Source of the DNA: Collybia mongolica
Taxonomy: Eukaryota > Basidiomycota > Agaricomycetes > Agaricales > Clitocybaceae
Reading direction: 5' to 3'
DNA length: 64,000 nucleotides
Assembly: GCA_013420905.1 (NCBI GenBank)
Contig: JAAXNY010000003.1
Coordinates: 186,001 to 250,000, forward strand
Made by a program: the position numbers and the translations under genes. A model generated the notes under the pieces. The model ran no database searches, was not told where the DNA came from, and was given only the letters and a program-made list of their open reading frames with translations. This document shows, piece by piece, positions 53,097-64,000 of this stretch. Every line of letters starts with the position of its first letter. The first letter of the stretch is position 1.

Positions 53097-55456
53097 TGCT
53101 GTCGTAGATCGAAGGAGGAGAGGTGGAAAATCGGGGGGGATGGATTGTTGGATGTGGTGGAGAATGTACAGTGGCCTTTATATGTTGAAACATGGCCACG
53201 CGTGCCGGCACCAAACTCTGTAAGTGAAGAGGTAGAGGGGTGGAAGTGATCTCATCCGAAATGCACAGATCTCGATGATGAGATCAATCGGATTTTTTAG
53301 AACTCTATGGCCGGAACCGGAGCCTATTGCTGCGATCCTGGCAGACCTGGCTAGGTTGTTGAAATCCGAGCTGAGGAAACAACAGCAGAAGTCAACGTAT
53401 GGATGAGTTACGTAGCCACCGAAAATCAAACAACGAGGATGATAAGCCAACGACCCTTGACAATGACGACGAATAATGCCCGTGCAGCCTTGTTTCTGGC
53501 ATCAATTGCAAATTGGTTGGAACGAATGGTGAATCGGAGTACGATAGAGATTACTGAATGGAGAAATTGATGCTTATATTCCCCCTGAGTTGCGCTTGTA
53601 TATGTTCTGGGTCCCTTTCATAAGTTGTATAAAAGCTTCGTGTTGCACGTGTTGAACTTGGAATCCCGAACGAAATGGGTTTGCACAAGATGAAACCTGA
53701 AAAATCTGAAGCGGCTGCGCGAGGGTACCGGGACGCGGCGTCAGATTAAGTTCTGCCATTTGATATAATCAAGGCGGACTCTGCCATCGAAATATCTGAG
53801 TAATTGCGTGTGTGCAAGGAAAAGCCAGCGACAGCCTGAGAGCCTTGAATTGCCAAATCCGGCGCCATCCATAGTTTGCTTACATAAAACAAGGCTTTTC
53901 TCCCTAACAATTTATTTCAATTGTTCTTCTTGACTCGTGCAATAGTTTTGTTCAAGTACGCATGCTCGACGTGAAATACCTAGTGATCCAAGCAGTTCCA
54001 GGCACCTCTGTTGACCACATGGCGGCCGCTCAATTCTCTCAAGGATCGGAATCAATTGCAGCATTGTACGCACGCCAATTTTCACTCAAGATCGACCAAT
54101 ATTGTCGGGTATACGCCCCAAGGAACTTATATGACCAACATCCGTACGCAATGCCGAATCTGTTTCATGTCGAATCCTCCGATACTCCTACACACAAATG
54201 CCACCGACTAAACGCCCGCCACGGTTCGGCACCGTCCATACTAATCAGCGCACTCCTGGCGGGATTGAGCCCGATTCTTCGCAAACAACCATAAATATGA
54301 ATAGGGACGGTTATAGGTGGGATCCTCTTATTGTATTGAATTGTGGCAAAGCCGACACTGACAATACAATCCGCGGCCATGTTGTTTGACTTTCCCGCCG
54401 GCGAAACGCAAAATGTGGGATTTCTTGTGATGACCGCCGGTTGGAGCTTGAACGACAGTTTAGTGGCTGGCCCTGCAGTCCTTTTGTTTGAACAATCCGT
54501 CATTTCGCACCTTATATATATATGGCATCTTGTTGGGTGCTGACTCGCCACTCGGAGCTCCATGCTGAGATCCGCTGTGATTATTAGAGTACTCCCTCTC
54601 TTGATATGGGTGCGGCCAACTCCTTAACTCATAGATCGAAATGCAGATGTATGTAGTTCCTGACCACGGTGACTCTTTCCTTTTGTCTTCTTGTTTTGAA
54701 ACTCATGAGGGCTGAGCTTCGTCGGAAATTTCCACCTCAAGAGGTGCTTAATACCTCCCTTGTTTGTAATTTTCTGAGCAGAAACCCGCCTTCGGAAAGA
54801 AAAAAAGGTAATCTTGGGGCCACGTTGGATTTCATAAGGAGGCTGAATCCTAGGGTTGGAAACCATCATAATATTATTCAGGATTGCATGATCCTCTCCG
54901 CACGGGCAGTATCGAGTGAGTGGGAAGTGGTCGGATGGTATATTAATGTTGGTCCAAAATCAAACGTCAAAGAAACTCTTATCTACTAAAGGTTAGTAGA
55001 ACAGGCGCTATAATTGAGTGCAAATCATCTGACTTCCTAGGCCAACTTACACCCACCCCGCGGAAGATATCTACTTTCACGGGTCGGTCAATTCGGATAG
55101 CGTAGGTGCCCCGATATTCCCTCGTCAACCGGATCTGTTCCACCTTATCCCAGCCATTGACAGGCAAGATAGAGTGGCGTGTTCGATCCGTTCCTACCTT
55201 GAGAATGATAAACCAATGTGCTATTGGGATTGCCTCACTAATGAGATAGATAAGTAGAGGGAGTTGGCAGGCCCAAAGGAGCACTCGCCCATTGGAATTT
55301 TACATTCAATTTAAGACACCCAGCCGCAAAGTTTTGATAGCTTTGGCCTGGGGTGATGTTAAGCCTACACTGGTATTAATAGAACAACAAGTCCACATCC
55401 ATGTAACAGTAAGTACATCTAACGGTACAGAGGAAATCTTACTCCCCGCTTATACA
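53097..55456. other. 2.4 kb without a supported gene
   Basis: Several short ORFs. The minus frame at 54979-55284 begins with a hydrophobic stretch (MLLWACQLPLLIYLISEAIPIAHWFIILKV) and could be a remnant or small gene, but no family fits. An (AT)n run lies near 54511-54522. No further signal. Confidence 0.35.
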
Positions 55457-57041
55457 TTAAACTTCTTCGCGTAGTGTATGAGTGTCGCGCGACGAGTGGA
55501 GGTTCATTGGATAAACGCGGGGCGATGAGGGAGGTGTACCGAAATCAGCACCTTTACCCATATCTCCCTCGTTCTCAACCTGTGTAGTGATCTTGACTGC
55601 CATCGGTCGAAGAGGGTGACTGCCACCTGTCATTCGCGATCTCCCGTTAGTGGATACGTGCGAAGTGTTGTTGATGGAGCGATGGGCGCGCGCTACAATC
55701 ATGCAAAAAATTACTCCCTAAGTGAGATTTAGTCGGATTTGCGTAACCGTGGACTATGGTAGAAGCTTACAATTATGGGGCCGTTCTGGGCGAGAGAAGG
55801 TTGAGACATAAGCACCAAGTCAAGTAGTGCATTTACTCACGATGGCTACGATGACGAATTGAACATTTGAATTGGAAACATACGTCCCCAATGCGAGAAT
55901 CACGCACACACTGGGCGATCAAGGTTCAATTACGGATGCCTCCTTTGGAGTGTGCGCTGACTTGCCTGTACAAGACGGCGCTCTCGACCAAAATTTCCAT
56001 AATTTTCTAAAAAACCGCGGCCGTTAAAAATTATACGCGAGGCTTCCATGGAGATCCTCACGGTCACTCCTGCAGAATCAACTTGTGCACGGCCTAACAA
56101 TTTATTAGATGAAAAGATCTTGAATGCAATAAGGGCTAGTTTGGTCATTATGTTAGCGATTTTCCAAGAGTACTGAATAAGATACGTACAAGTTGAGAAT
56201 AGGTTGCAACTGGAAGCAGTCCAAAAATGAGTAAAGATATCAAGAGTCCAATGAGCAACCCACAGGAATGTCAGAACGAAACAGGACGTGATCCAGGCAC
56301 CCGCGGCTTGGAACAGAGGAGTCTTCGCTTGTGAGAAAAGATAAGTAACCATCCCCCCAGTGACTGATGGAACGTCAATTATGCTGATTTTGGACCAGTT
56401 CGGAGTACAGACCTGCCAATGCGATGCACAGAATTGTTGGGGGAATGATGATGAAACGGTTCCGTCCCCACACGATAAATAGACGATAAATCTTGTGCCG
56501 GAGATTGATACGATGTTTTTCCGGGAAATAATGGAGACTCACCATAAACCCATCTCCAACCAAGGTGGTAGTTACATATAGTGCCGAGGTGAGGACATGT
56601 TTCGGGTCGGGGAGGTTCAGGTATACACGTTCGGCGGGATTAAGACCAGGTGGAGTTACGCAATAACCCAGATCGGAAGGCTGAATGAAGCCTTCAAATG
56701 CGAGGAGGATATCGAGGATCCAATGCTAGATAGAATCGACTGGTCAGAGTGCGATGCGTTACACCAAGTCTAGATTGGACGAACTGCACTGATGGTGATG
56801 AACAGGACCCCGGCTGTGATCGGCATGGGCTTAAAGAGGCTCTCTTGCCGCACTCGCGCCCGATAAATTAGCGCATCCACGCATTGGATGAGAAGCACAA
56901 GATATATGCCTTAAGAATCGATCAATTATCTGACTATGGGCAGTAGCGGGTCGTAGTTGGCTCACCATAGCAAGCTGTCTCGCCGATGACTGCCGCAAGC
57001 TGAGAGGCATCAAGCCGCGGGAGATGGTCTCGGGGAGACAT
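55457..57041 (-). CDS. Fungal multi-pass membrane protein (ESG-type family)
   Basis: Minus-strand multi-exon gene from ATG 57041-57039 (MSPRDHLPRLDASQLAAVIG). Helical segments in order: ETACY-GIYLVLLIQCVDALIYRAR, MPITAGVLFITISA-HWILDILLAFEGF, an extracellular-type loop with IQPSDLGYCVTPPGLNPAE, LTSALYVTTTLVGDGFM, IYRLFIVWGRNRFIIIPPTILCIALA, GAWITSCFVLTFLWV-like region, LALIAFKIFSS, then IMEILVESAVLY and VCVILALGTYVSNSNVQFVVIAI-NGPII, and a hydrophilic tail (ARAHRSINNTSHVS...) to the stop at 55459-55457. The (D)G-F-x...IYR...W-G-R and V-E-S-(A/G)-x-x-Y motifs place it in the same agaricomycete family as the gene at 1-1059. About 320 residues; exact joints in the middle (55930-56350) are less sure. 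Function unknown. Confidence 0.7.
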
Positions 57042-58186
57042 TTTTGTTCGAAGATGGAGAGGCTCCGAACGGGGACGACGATTGGAGGTGGAGTAAAGAG
57101 CGTGAAGGCGACCCACAGTGGTGATCCTTTCGATGTCACACTATATATGTCCACGGTAAGAAAGATAGGAAGACCCTTTGAAGACCTGGGCACGACATAT
57201 CAGCTTACTCCACCCTAAATCAGGGTTGAAGCACCACGAGAAAGCTTGGTTGTCGCATGTCCCAGTTCCTGATGCCATCCTGGGTTTTTGTTTGTTGAAC
57301 TGGATATATTTGGATCGCCTAGCTGACGAACCTGAAGGGTAGGTAGATCATCCTGACTTTTATGCTGTACGGGGCGCACCGGCACTGAGGGCTAATATGA
57401 GTAAACCGCCTCGTGGAGCATCAAAATGAGCGGTTTATATATAATGAACGCCGCCCATTGTCTCGACCGTAGTCACTGACCACCAGTCGTAATTTCAAGC
57501 ATTGAGCTCATGACAAAATACTCAGCCGATTAAGGTCGCTTGCTTGTCCAAAATTTGCTGTTCGGATGCGGCTGATGGTGATGGAGAAAACATGGATTGG
57601 GGCCCTGAACATGGGATTTGCTTGCGCCATGGGTCGTGACTTCCTTATTCCACTCTGATACCTCGGGTAAGGCTTTAAGTAAAGGAACGAGAATATGCTC
57701 TCTCCAAATCGCAATCGTCGAACTATCTTTGGATCAAGCTAACAGAAATACGGCGAATGTTGAAGTAGCCAGGAGCAACACGTTTACAAAGAACAAACGA
57801 GATTCCTATATTGGGGCGCGACGGCGGGCGAGGAAGTCCCCGGAAAGGGTTATTAATTCGCCGAATCGACCACGCGGTCATCAGTATTTTTTTTGAGCTG
57901 AACGCCATGTAAAACGGTGGTGATGTGATGTCGGGCGTGGAGAGTTCCTGTCACAAGTGCCATTCATTACGAGGGTAATCTTTCAAGTTCAACAAGATGT
58001 AAGACTCAACGCCGTCGTCCATATACGATCATGACAAAGTAACCCATTATTTCGACCGTCGTAGGACCCAGATCTGTAAAGAGCATGGTAACGTAATAAA
58101 TTATGATTATGATCATCATAAGGACACTAGGCACCAGGAACTGGCCAAATGGACGCTAGGGTGACTTTATCCTGAAGAAGTGCTTT
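57042..58186. other. Intergenic, no supported gene
   Basis: Short ORFs only. Contains the promoter side of the membrane protein gene and the 3' flank of ISY1. Confidence 0.4.
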
Positions 58187-59362
58187 TTAGGCTGCGGCTT
58201 CCCCACCAAAATACTCCTCGACGAGTGCCTGTTTACGCAACCCTAACAGAATGGCCTCCATTTCTGCTCTCGTTGGCATTTTGGGTGGTAAGAGATGCTC
58301 TGTCTGGAGGAATGGAATGTAAGACGCTGCGGCTTGGGCGTGGATACGGGTTTGGTCTATATCCGCGGACGCAGATGGGGCTACCTCGGTAGGTTTCATA
58401 CGATCTTCGCCAGGCGGTGTCATTTCTATGTCACCTGGTTCATCGGCCGCATTTTGTGTTGTCGATATCGTCTGCATTTGTTGCGAGGGTGGTAGGGAAG
58501 GATCGGCTCGAGGAAGCTTGGGCATTGGCTCATCGGAAGGAAGATTCAGGGTCTCTCTGAGGTTTGAGGTCGCCTCCTCCCAGTCTGCAACATTTATGAG
58601 CTCATGGAGGATGTTGAAAGGTGGCAAACATACCTTCTTCTTCAGCCTGTCGCTCATACTCGAGCAATTTCCCGTCACTCTCATCTAGATCACCATAGTA
58701 TGCGGGGCCTTGGTTCATGAACTTTTTGTAGAAAGCCAACGCTTGATTCTCTTCTTCCTCTTCTTTTTTTCGACTTTGAAAAAGCTCGCGCACACCAGGG
58801 AGGTCCTTTGCTCGGCCGAAGTATCTGTTCACATGACCGGAGAATTGGAGCGAGAAGATTATAGACGGTAATCGAACTCACTTGTAACCTTTCGTCCCAG
58901 GAACTTCCTTGCCATCATCATCCAACATTGCCACATTTCGTCGATAGTTTGCGCCACCTAGAGCCACTATTTGATTTTCCCAGTGACGCTTCTCGCGCAT
59001 AATTTTGTTAATTTCATCGTTGAGATCTCGGACTTCGTAGTCGGTCAAGCCAGCTATTGACGCAAAGTGAGCCCTCGTCTTGACTGAAAACACACAGAAA
59101 ACACACCATCCTGAATCTTGGAGACTTTCCGACTGATTTCCCTTAGAATCTCTCCTCTCCATCGCTCACAGTCCCTCAGGCTTTTGCATGCACTCGCCAT
59201 TTTTGGCCGACGGTCCGAGCGCGTCCCAAGGCCAAGCTCAGCAGCTTGGGCCTCCCGAAAACGGTACAGCATAGATTGCGCTTTCTCTTCATTACGTGCC
59301 TGTATAGATTAAGAAGATCTATCAACGTTTGTAAAGTCTACGAAGGGTGAAACGGCTACCAT
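58187..59362 (-). CDS. isy1: Pre-mRNA-splicing factor ISY1
   Basis: Exon 1 consists of the ATG alone (59362-59360). A 60 nt intron (59359-59300, GTAGCC...TATACAG) follows, then exon 2 starts GCACGTAATGAAGAG, giving MARNEEKAQSMLYRFREAQAAELG, the conserved ISY1 start. Later: RPKMASACKSLRDCERWRGEILREISRKVSKIQD, GLTDYEVRDLNDEINKIMREKRHWENQIVALGG, DDDGKEVPGTKGYKYFGRAKDLPGVRELF, an Asp/Glu-rich helix (KKEEEEENQAL), YYGDLDE, and the C-terminal LPPKMPTRAEMEAILLGLRKQALVEEYFGG. About 290 residues, the normal size. ISY1 belongs to the NineTeen-complex-associated proteins in the catalytic spliceosome and supports 3' splice-site handling. The gene is divergent to the methyltransferase gene to the right. 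Confidence 0.95.
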
Positions 59363-59456
59363 TGTGGAGGTTGAGGTTCAAGGTGGAAGCCTCTGGACAA
59401 CAGCCACAAACAAATCTCTCCGCACTGTGCCCTAAGGATCGTTCATCACGTTAACC
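59363..59456. promoter_or_regulatory. Shared divergent promoter of ISY1 and carnosine N-methyltransferase
   Basis: Only 94 bp separate the two start codons, so both promoters and 5' UTRs must lie here or overlap the coding regions. No TATA box is evident. Confidence 0.6.
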
Positions 59457-61333
59457 ATGGCACGCTCCTTCTCAGAGATTGAAGAAGGTAAGCATAAAAT
59501 GAGACCCTTTTCCCTTCTAACGAAAGTCTGAATAGAGGAAATTCACTTTTCTAATGTCATCACGACATTTCGAAATTACGCTCGTTACTCCGTTTGTGTC
59601 GTCTGAGCTACAATCTCTATACAGATCGACTGAAATCGCGCGCAGCTTGCAGCAAATAACCGCCGGAGGAAGGATATATATCGCCTGCCCAAGGAAGACC
59701 AGGACATCCTTGATGAACTTGGATATAAACGCAAGTTGGACGAAGTTGATAAGGCCACACTTGCCAACGCTGAGTTCCTGGGACTCATCGTTGCGAACCC
59801 GGAGATATTTGGCCATGACCTGGAAGATATGGGAGACGACGAAGGCCAAAGGTCTGATGCGGCGGATGGTATCCATGCTCAGGAACAAAACGCCGGTTTG
59901 TCGATTTGGTCTTATGTACCTTGATCTCATTTAAACATTGAGAAAAATGTAGATCCATCTCATTCGCATCCGCACTCACATCCACACACCCACAGCCATA
60001 CTCATGGCGGCTTGGGGCAAGGAAAAGGGTATAAACCCACCGATTTCGACATGGACAAGTTGAGAAGCACTCTCAAACAATTTGTCAGAGATTGGAGTGA
60101 AGAGGTCAGTAGTTTCTCAAGGGCATTTCCACGAGTTCACCCCGAATCGGTCTACTCAGGGGAAGGCGGAACGAGATATGTGCTACGAGCCGATGAAAGA
60201 TGCCCTTGTCCAGCATTTCTCTAATATATCACTCGAGGAACGGTCCGTACCTATCATATCCCCGTGCAAGTCAGCCTGCCGATTTTTCTTCAGACGACGG
60301 CTCAGAGTCCTTGTTCCTGGCGCTGGTCTAGGCCGACTGGCATACGACGTCGCGAACATGGGTACTCCCTTTTTTTGTCTACACATCTGAAACATCAACC
60401 TATTGGGTTTTAGGCTTTGCCTGCCAAGGCAATGAGTTTTCCCATTATATGCTTCTCTCCTCGTATTTCATTTTAAACAAGTGGGGTTCTGGCTTGTCCC
60501 ATGCTCAAAGCTGTGAAACTGACTAGCACTAAACCTTGATCGCAAGGACTGACCAGATCAAGAAACATACATTTTATCCATACGTCCACAGCTTTTCCAA
60601 CGTAGCGACACGACAAGCGATGCTACAAGCGATCTCCATTCCAGACGTCCTGCCATCAGCGCTCCCGCCAGGTTCCAATTTTTCTCTCGTTGCCGGTGAG
60701 TCAGGCACCTGTGCGTTCAAACCGCACTGGACAAGGAATAATATTTTTCCAGGCGACTTCGAGGAGATATATGGCACAGAAACTGATCCTGGGGAACCGC
60801 AATCGGGAAAATGGGACGCGATACTGACCTGTTTCTTCATTGACACTGTTAGTTTCCCGTTTCTGCTGATCTCGCTGATCTCGGTTATTTACACAATTTT
60901 ACTTTCTGATATATTTGTGGCATAGGCTAAAAACATCGTGAACTATCTTCGCATAATTCATCGGATACTCGCCCCAGGGGGGGTCTGGATTAATCTAGGT
61001 AGGATTCGTCCTCGAGGCGTTTTAGAACAGCGTTGACCTGAGGTTGGGGACAGGTCCCCTCCTTTGGCATTTCGAAAATAACAACACGAACGACCCGTCT
61101 GTGGAGCTCGATCTTGAAGAATTGAAATCCCTCGCGCGTTCGATTGGATTTGAGCTTTCTGTAAGATTCCACTTTCCCTCAAACCGCTTACCGTACCTCA
61201 TGTGGTGTTATCTCCTTCGTGGTATTCGAATCAGAACGAAAGAACCATCGATACGACGTACACAAGTAATTCAGAAGGGATGTTGGGTTACGTATACCAC
61301 GCTGCGTTTTGGACCGCAACGAAGATTCATTGA
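59457..61333 (+). CDS. Carnosine N-methyltransferase family protein (N2227-like)
   Basis: Starts at CCATGG 59457 ([10 protein letters not shown]), about eight exons, ends at TGA 61333. Reads [53 protein letters not shown], then a His-rich insert ([18 protein letters not shown], about 59955-60010), [39 protein letters not shown], the SAM-binding [18 protein letters not shown] (G-x-G-x-G-R), [26 protein letters not shown] segment, [53 protein letters not shown] and the C terminus [15 protein letters not shown]. This is the CARNMT1/YNL092W family, which methylates the histidine imidazole of carnosine-like dipeptides or peptides. About 420 residues. The His-rich insert is not a usual part of the fold. 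Confidence 0.9.
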
Positions 61334-61791
61334 CTCCTTAACTGCTAATTGGGCAACGTGTTGATACAAAAATAACCCTGCATCAGGGTCGGGCTCGTTG
61401 CCCATGGAAAGCTGTGATCGTGCAACTCGAGCCTTGATCAAAAAAAATATACCCCAAATAGAATCCGAACAGAACGTCACTTGGGCGTGTTTACGCTGGG
61501 CTAGTGTCTTCAACAACTCAGCGGCCAATGAAATATCTCCTTTTTTGATGGGGCGCCTTGGTGGCGTGGTGCGTTGTTGAAATGTCGCGGAAAGATGGGT
61601 CACACGGGTGACAACACACAACGCCGCTTACTGCGAAATAAATATGTGCTCCCACCAAGCTCACACACCCGTCTAACGCCATGGCTGATGCGAAGAGATG
61701 TGAGAGTCATCTTAGAAATCGTCGTACAAATCGGTATGTAGGGCTAGAATGTCATTGACTTCTTTCGTCAGGATAGCCCACTAGTATTGTT
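61334..61791. other. Intergenic between convergent genes
   Basis: 3' flanks of the methyltransferase (plus) and the transporter (minus). No supported gene. Confidence 0.4.
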
Positions 61792-64000
61792 TTATCGTTC
61801 CTTCTCGTCCACTACCCTCTTGACGTGATCCCTATCTCGAATATCCTTCTTCGCTTTCCTCAATCGCTGGCTCTCGCGAATTCCGAACCCGTTTTTGAAT
61901 ACCATCTTCACCTCTTCCAAGCTAAGGCCTGCGGTTTCTGGGAAGCACCCAAGCACAAAAAGCCATCCCAAGAAACATAGCCCCGCATAAAACCCGAAGG
62001 CACCCGCAGGCGTTATCTTAGCCATAAGGGAAAGATAGGTTGATCCAATGAGAAGATTACCCGCCCAGTTGGTGGCCGTTGAGAGGGAGGTCCCAAGACC
62101 ACGGACTGGGAATCATAATCAATCAGTTTGCGATAAGGAGATATGTAGGTGCGGACTCACCTTCGAGACCAAAGAGCTCTCCTTGTTGCCAAGGTACATT
62201 GCCAAGCCCGGTGGCATACGAAGCAACGAAAAATATCATAGATAAAAGAACGATGGCAGACCAGGCCGTGGAGTACTGAGTCCCGTCTACGAGATCTCCA
62301 TTCGTCTTCCTTGTTAGGACTGTCGTGTAAAACATAATCGTCAGTCAGGAAAAAATTGCAACCCATAGTTGTTCAACGAACAGTGGAAAGCAATACTGGC
62401 CAAAGTAAGGCCGACAATCATTCCCGGTGCACTCCAGATCATGATTCTTCTTCGCCCGATTTTATCAATCCACTTCAAAGCGACGAGTGTGAAGATAAAG
62501 TTAGTCCCGGATATAATCAGGCCAACAGCTGTGGGCTGATCGAACCCAATTTCCTTGAATAAGGTTGCGGAATAATACATGAGAGTATTAAAGCCACATA
62601 GTTGTTGAAACGCTTGCATCCCACACCCTACGACTATTTCATATCATCAGACAGGTGTAATCGCTAAAAAATGAGAATTTAAAGTACGTACTTAGCGCCC
62701 GACGATTTATAGGGTCAAGCGTCATCGATTTCAATCGTTGCATAAATGTGGTACTGTTCGTTATTTCGATACTTTGTTTCACGGCAGCATGCAAAACTGC
62801 CACCTGGTATGGTCGTCAATTCGGGTATGTAAACTTTAATAAAAGTATAGGTGTAATTTACCTTGAGGTCGACTTCCTCAGGTTTAGCATAAGCGTAAAT
62901 CTTCGTCATGATAGCATGGGCGGCCGTCATGTTACCCCTACGAATCAAGATGCGGGCTAAAATCTTGGTCAAAATACTTCGAGTAATCAGTCGGATCGTC
63001 GACCTACGACTTTCAGGCAGGAAAAAGAGAATGATGAACTGAATGCCTGCCGGAACGGCGCCTAGGCCGACCATCCATCGCCATCCCCCGTGAATAGTCT
63101 CAAATCCTGCTCCGATCCCATATGCTATGACTTGACCCAGCGTAATCATGACAACACTCAATACACGAAGTCAGGCCAAATGAACCCAGAATGAGAAAGT
63201 TAACCGACTTGAGGACAACCATTCTGCCACGCAGTCGGGTAGGGGAGAGCTCTTGAATATAAAGAGGAGCGATGCACGCCGCTAGGCCAACCCCGACTCC
63301 TATCAGAAAACGTCCCCCGATCTGGACTTCTGAGTGCGTAACTGGGGATGAGCATGATGAGAACTTACCATACTCCAAACGGTATGACTGACCGCTTGAG
63401 CGATGGCTCCGCCAATGAATATTACATCGGCTATACCAAGAACGGGTCGCCGCCCCGTCCAGTCTGAGAGTACACCAGCAACTAGACCACCAAGAAGTGC
63501 TCCGAGAGTTGTTGCAGATGTGATGAATTCCTAGAGTGACGCGTTAGAATGGAGAGCTCCAAATGTGCCAATCGAATAGCCGAGGGCATGTATATAAGAT
63601 ACGTAAAACGCCGTGTGGGACGGAGAAGAAATCACATGCGGATGACAGAGAAGATGCATCCCGGTGAGTGAGTGTTGGATTACCGGTTGACCGAAGGTAG
63701 TTTGTGGGTTTAGATAGTGAAACTAACCTTCTGCCCATTCGCTAAATTCTCAGGCCCTAGGTCAGAACCTATGCTCACGAGAGCACCTGAGATGACCCCT
63801 GTATCGTATCCTAGAGTCAAAACATCAGTTTGAGATAGCTCAGTGCAGGCTTCCAACAAGGGCTAACCGAATAATAACCCAGAAATCGTCGAGCACAAGA
63901 CGAGCACCCACACGAACCACGTCGTGCGTTCCTCTCCCTCTGCCACTACAGCCAGTTCGTTTATTTCTCCCGTATCTATATCACGAATGACATCTTCCAG
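61792..64000 (-). CDS. MFS sugar transporter, myo-inositol type; 5' end beyond window
   Basis: Minus-strand multi-exon gene ending at TAA 61794-61792; it runs off the right edge. From the right: LEDVIRDIDTGEINELAVV, WFVWVLVLCSTISGLLFG (helix 1), then LGALLGGLVAGVLSDWTGRRPVLG (the G-R-R signature), GGRFLIGVGVGLAACIAPLYIQELSPTRLRGRMV (sugar-porter motif), ITLGQVIAYGIGAGFETIHGGWRWMVGLGAVPAGIQ, FLPESRR/PRILIRRG, then MQAFQQLCGFNTLMYYSATLFKEIGF, LVALKWIDKIGRRRIMIWS, and FVLGCFPETAGLSLEEVKMVFKNGFGIRES. The Q-Q-L-C-G-F-N-x-L-M-Y-Y and the P-E-T-x-G-L-S-L-E-E motifs fit the ITR1/ITR2 inositol:proton symporters better than hexose carriers, but the substrate is inferred. Plasma membrane. Confidence 0.85.

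Noticed and set aside
46144..57041. Possible secondary-metabolite cluster (reductase, UbiA prenyltransferase, membrane protein)
   Set aside because: No core synthase, terpene cyclase or P450 is seen, and unrelated genes lie between them.
1..64000. CRISPR arrays, prokaryotic operons or phage-like modules
   Set aside because: The window is clearly eukaryotic, with spliceosomal introns throughout, and no regularly spaced repeats were found.

Overview
The window looks like nuclear DNA of an agaricomycete (mushroom-forming basidiomycete). The genes are broken by many 45-70 nt GT-AG introns and by micro-exons. They include lineage-typical multi-copy families (DUF6534 membrane proteins, other fungal multi-pass membrane proteins, F-box/LRR-type proteins) among ordinary eukaryotic housekeeping genes. 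The species cannot be named from the sequence alone. Gene models below were built by hand from reading frame, splice signals and, where possible, comparison of paralogues inside the window.

Layout. 0-1.1 kb: 3'-truncated membrane protein gene (minus). 1.8-8.3 kb: two diverged copies of a ~0.9 kb unknown repeat flanking an F-box gene (4.0-5.6 kb, plus). 9.8-18.0 kb: a 20-exon DUF6534 gene (here A) carrying a 6.2 kb full-length LINE-type retrotransposon, in antisense, exactly at the start of its 12th intron. 18.4-19.3 kb: zinc-finger/RGG protein (minus). 21.0-23.0 kb: second DUF6534 gene (B). 24.0-25.3 kb: second F-box gene. 26.2-28.2 kb: third DUF6534 gene (C, minus). 30.1-31.5 kb: decayed F-box/LRR pseudogene. 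31.7-34.5 kb: acetyl-CoA synthetase (minus). 37.6-39.8 kb: DUF2461 protein. 41.7-43.1 kb: PhnP-like metallo-beta-lactamase (minus). 44.9-45.6 kb: 2H cyclic phosphodiesterase. 46.1-47.5 kb: zinc-free MDR/enoyl-reductase-like oxidoreductase (minus). 48.3-49.3 kb: BTB protein (minus). 49.6-51.0 kb: nucleotidyltransferase-like unknown. 51.35 kb: tRNA-Ala(CGC) with an intron. 51.7-53.1 kb: UbiA prenyltransferase (minus). 55.5-57.0 kb: multi-pass membrane protein (minus). 58.2-61.3 kb: divergent pair ISY1 splicing factor / carnosine N-methyltransferase sharing a ~94 bp promoter. 61.8-64.0 kb: inositol-type MFS transporter, 5' end beyond the window.

The most notable structure is the LINE. It has a 12 bp target-site duplication, two uninterrupted ORFs with an 8 nt overlap, a 3' hairpin and an (AAT)n tail, so it looks young. 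Its insertion duplicated a splice donor. The interrupted host gene still has an open frame over all 20 exons (951 nt, 316 codons plus stop), so it may still work if the LINE is removed as part of a 6.3 kb intron. No single multi-gene system or pathway cluster is evident; most genes are independent housekeeping or family-expansion genes.
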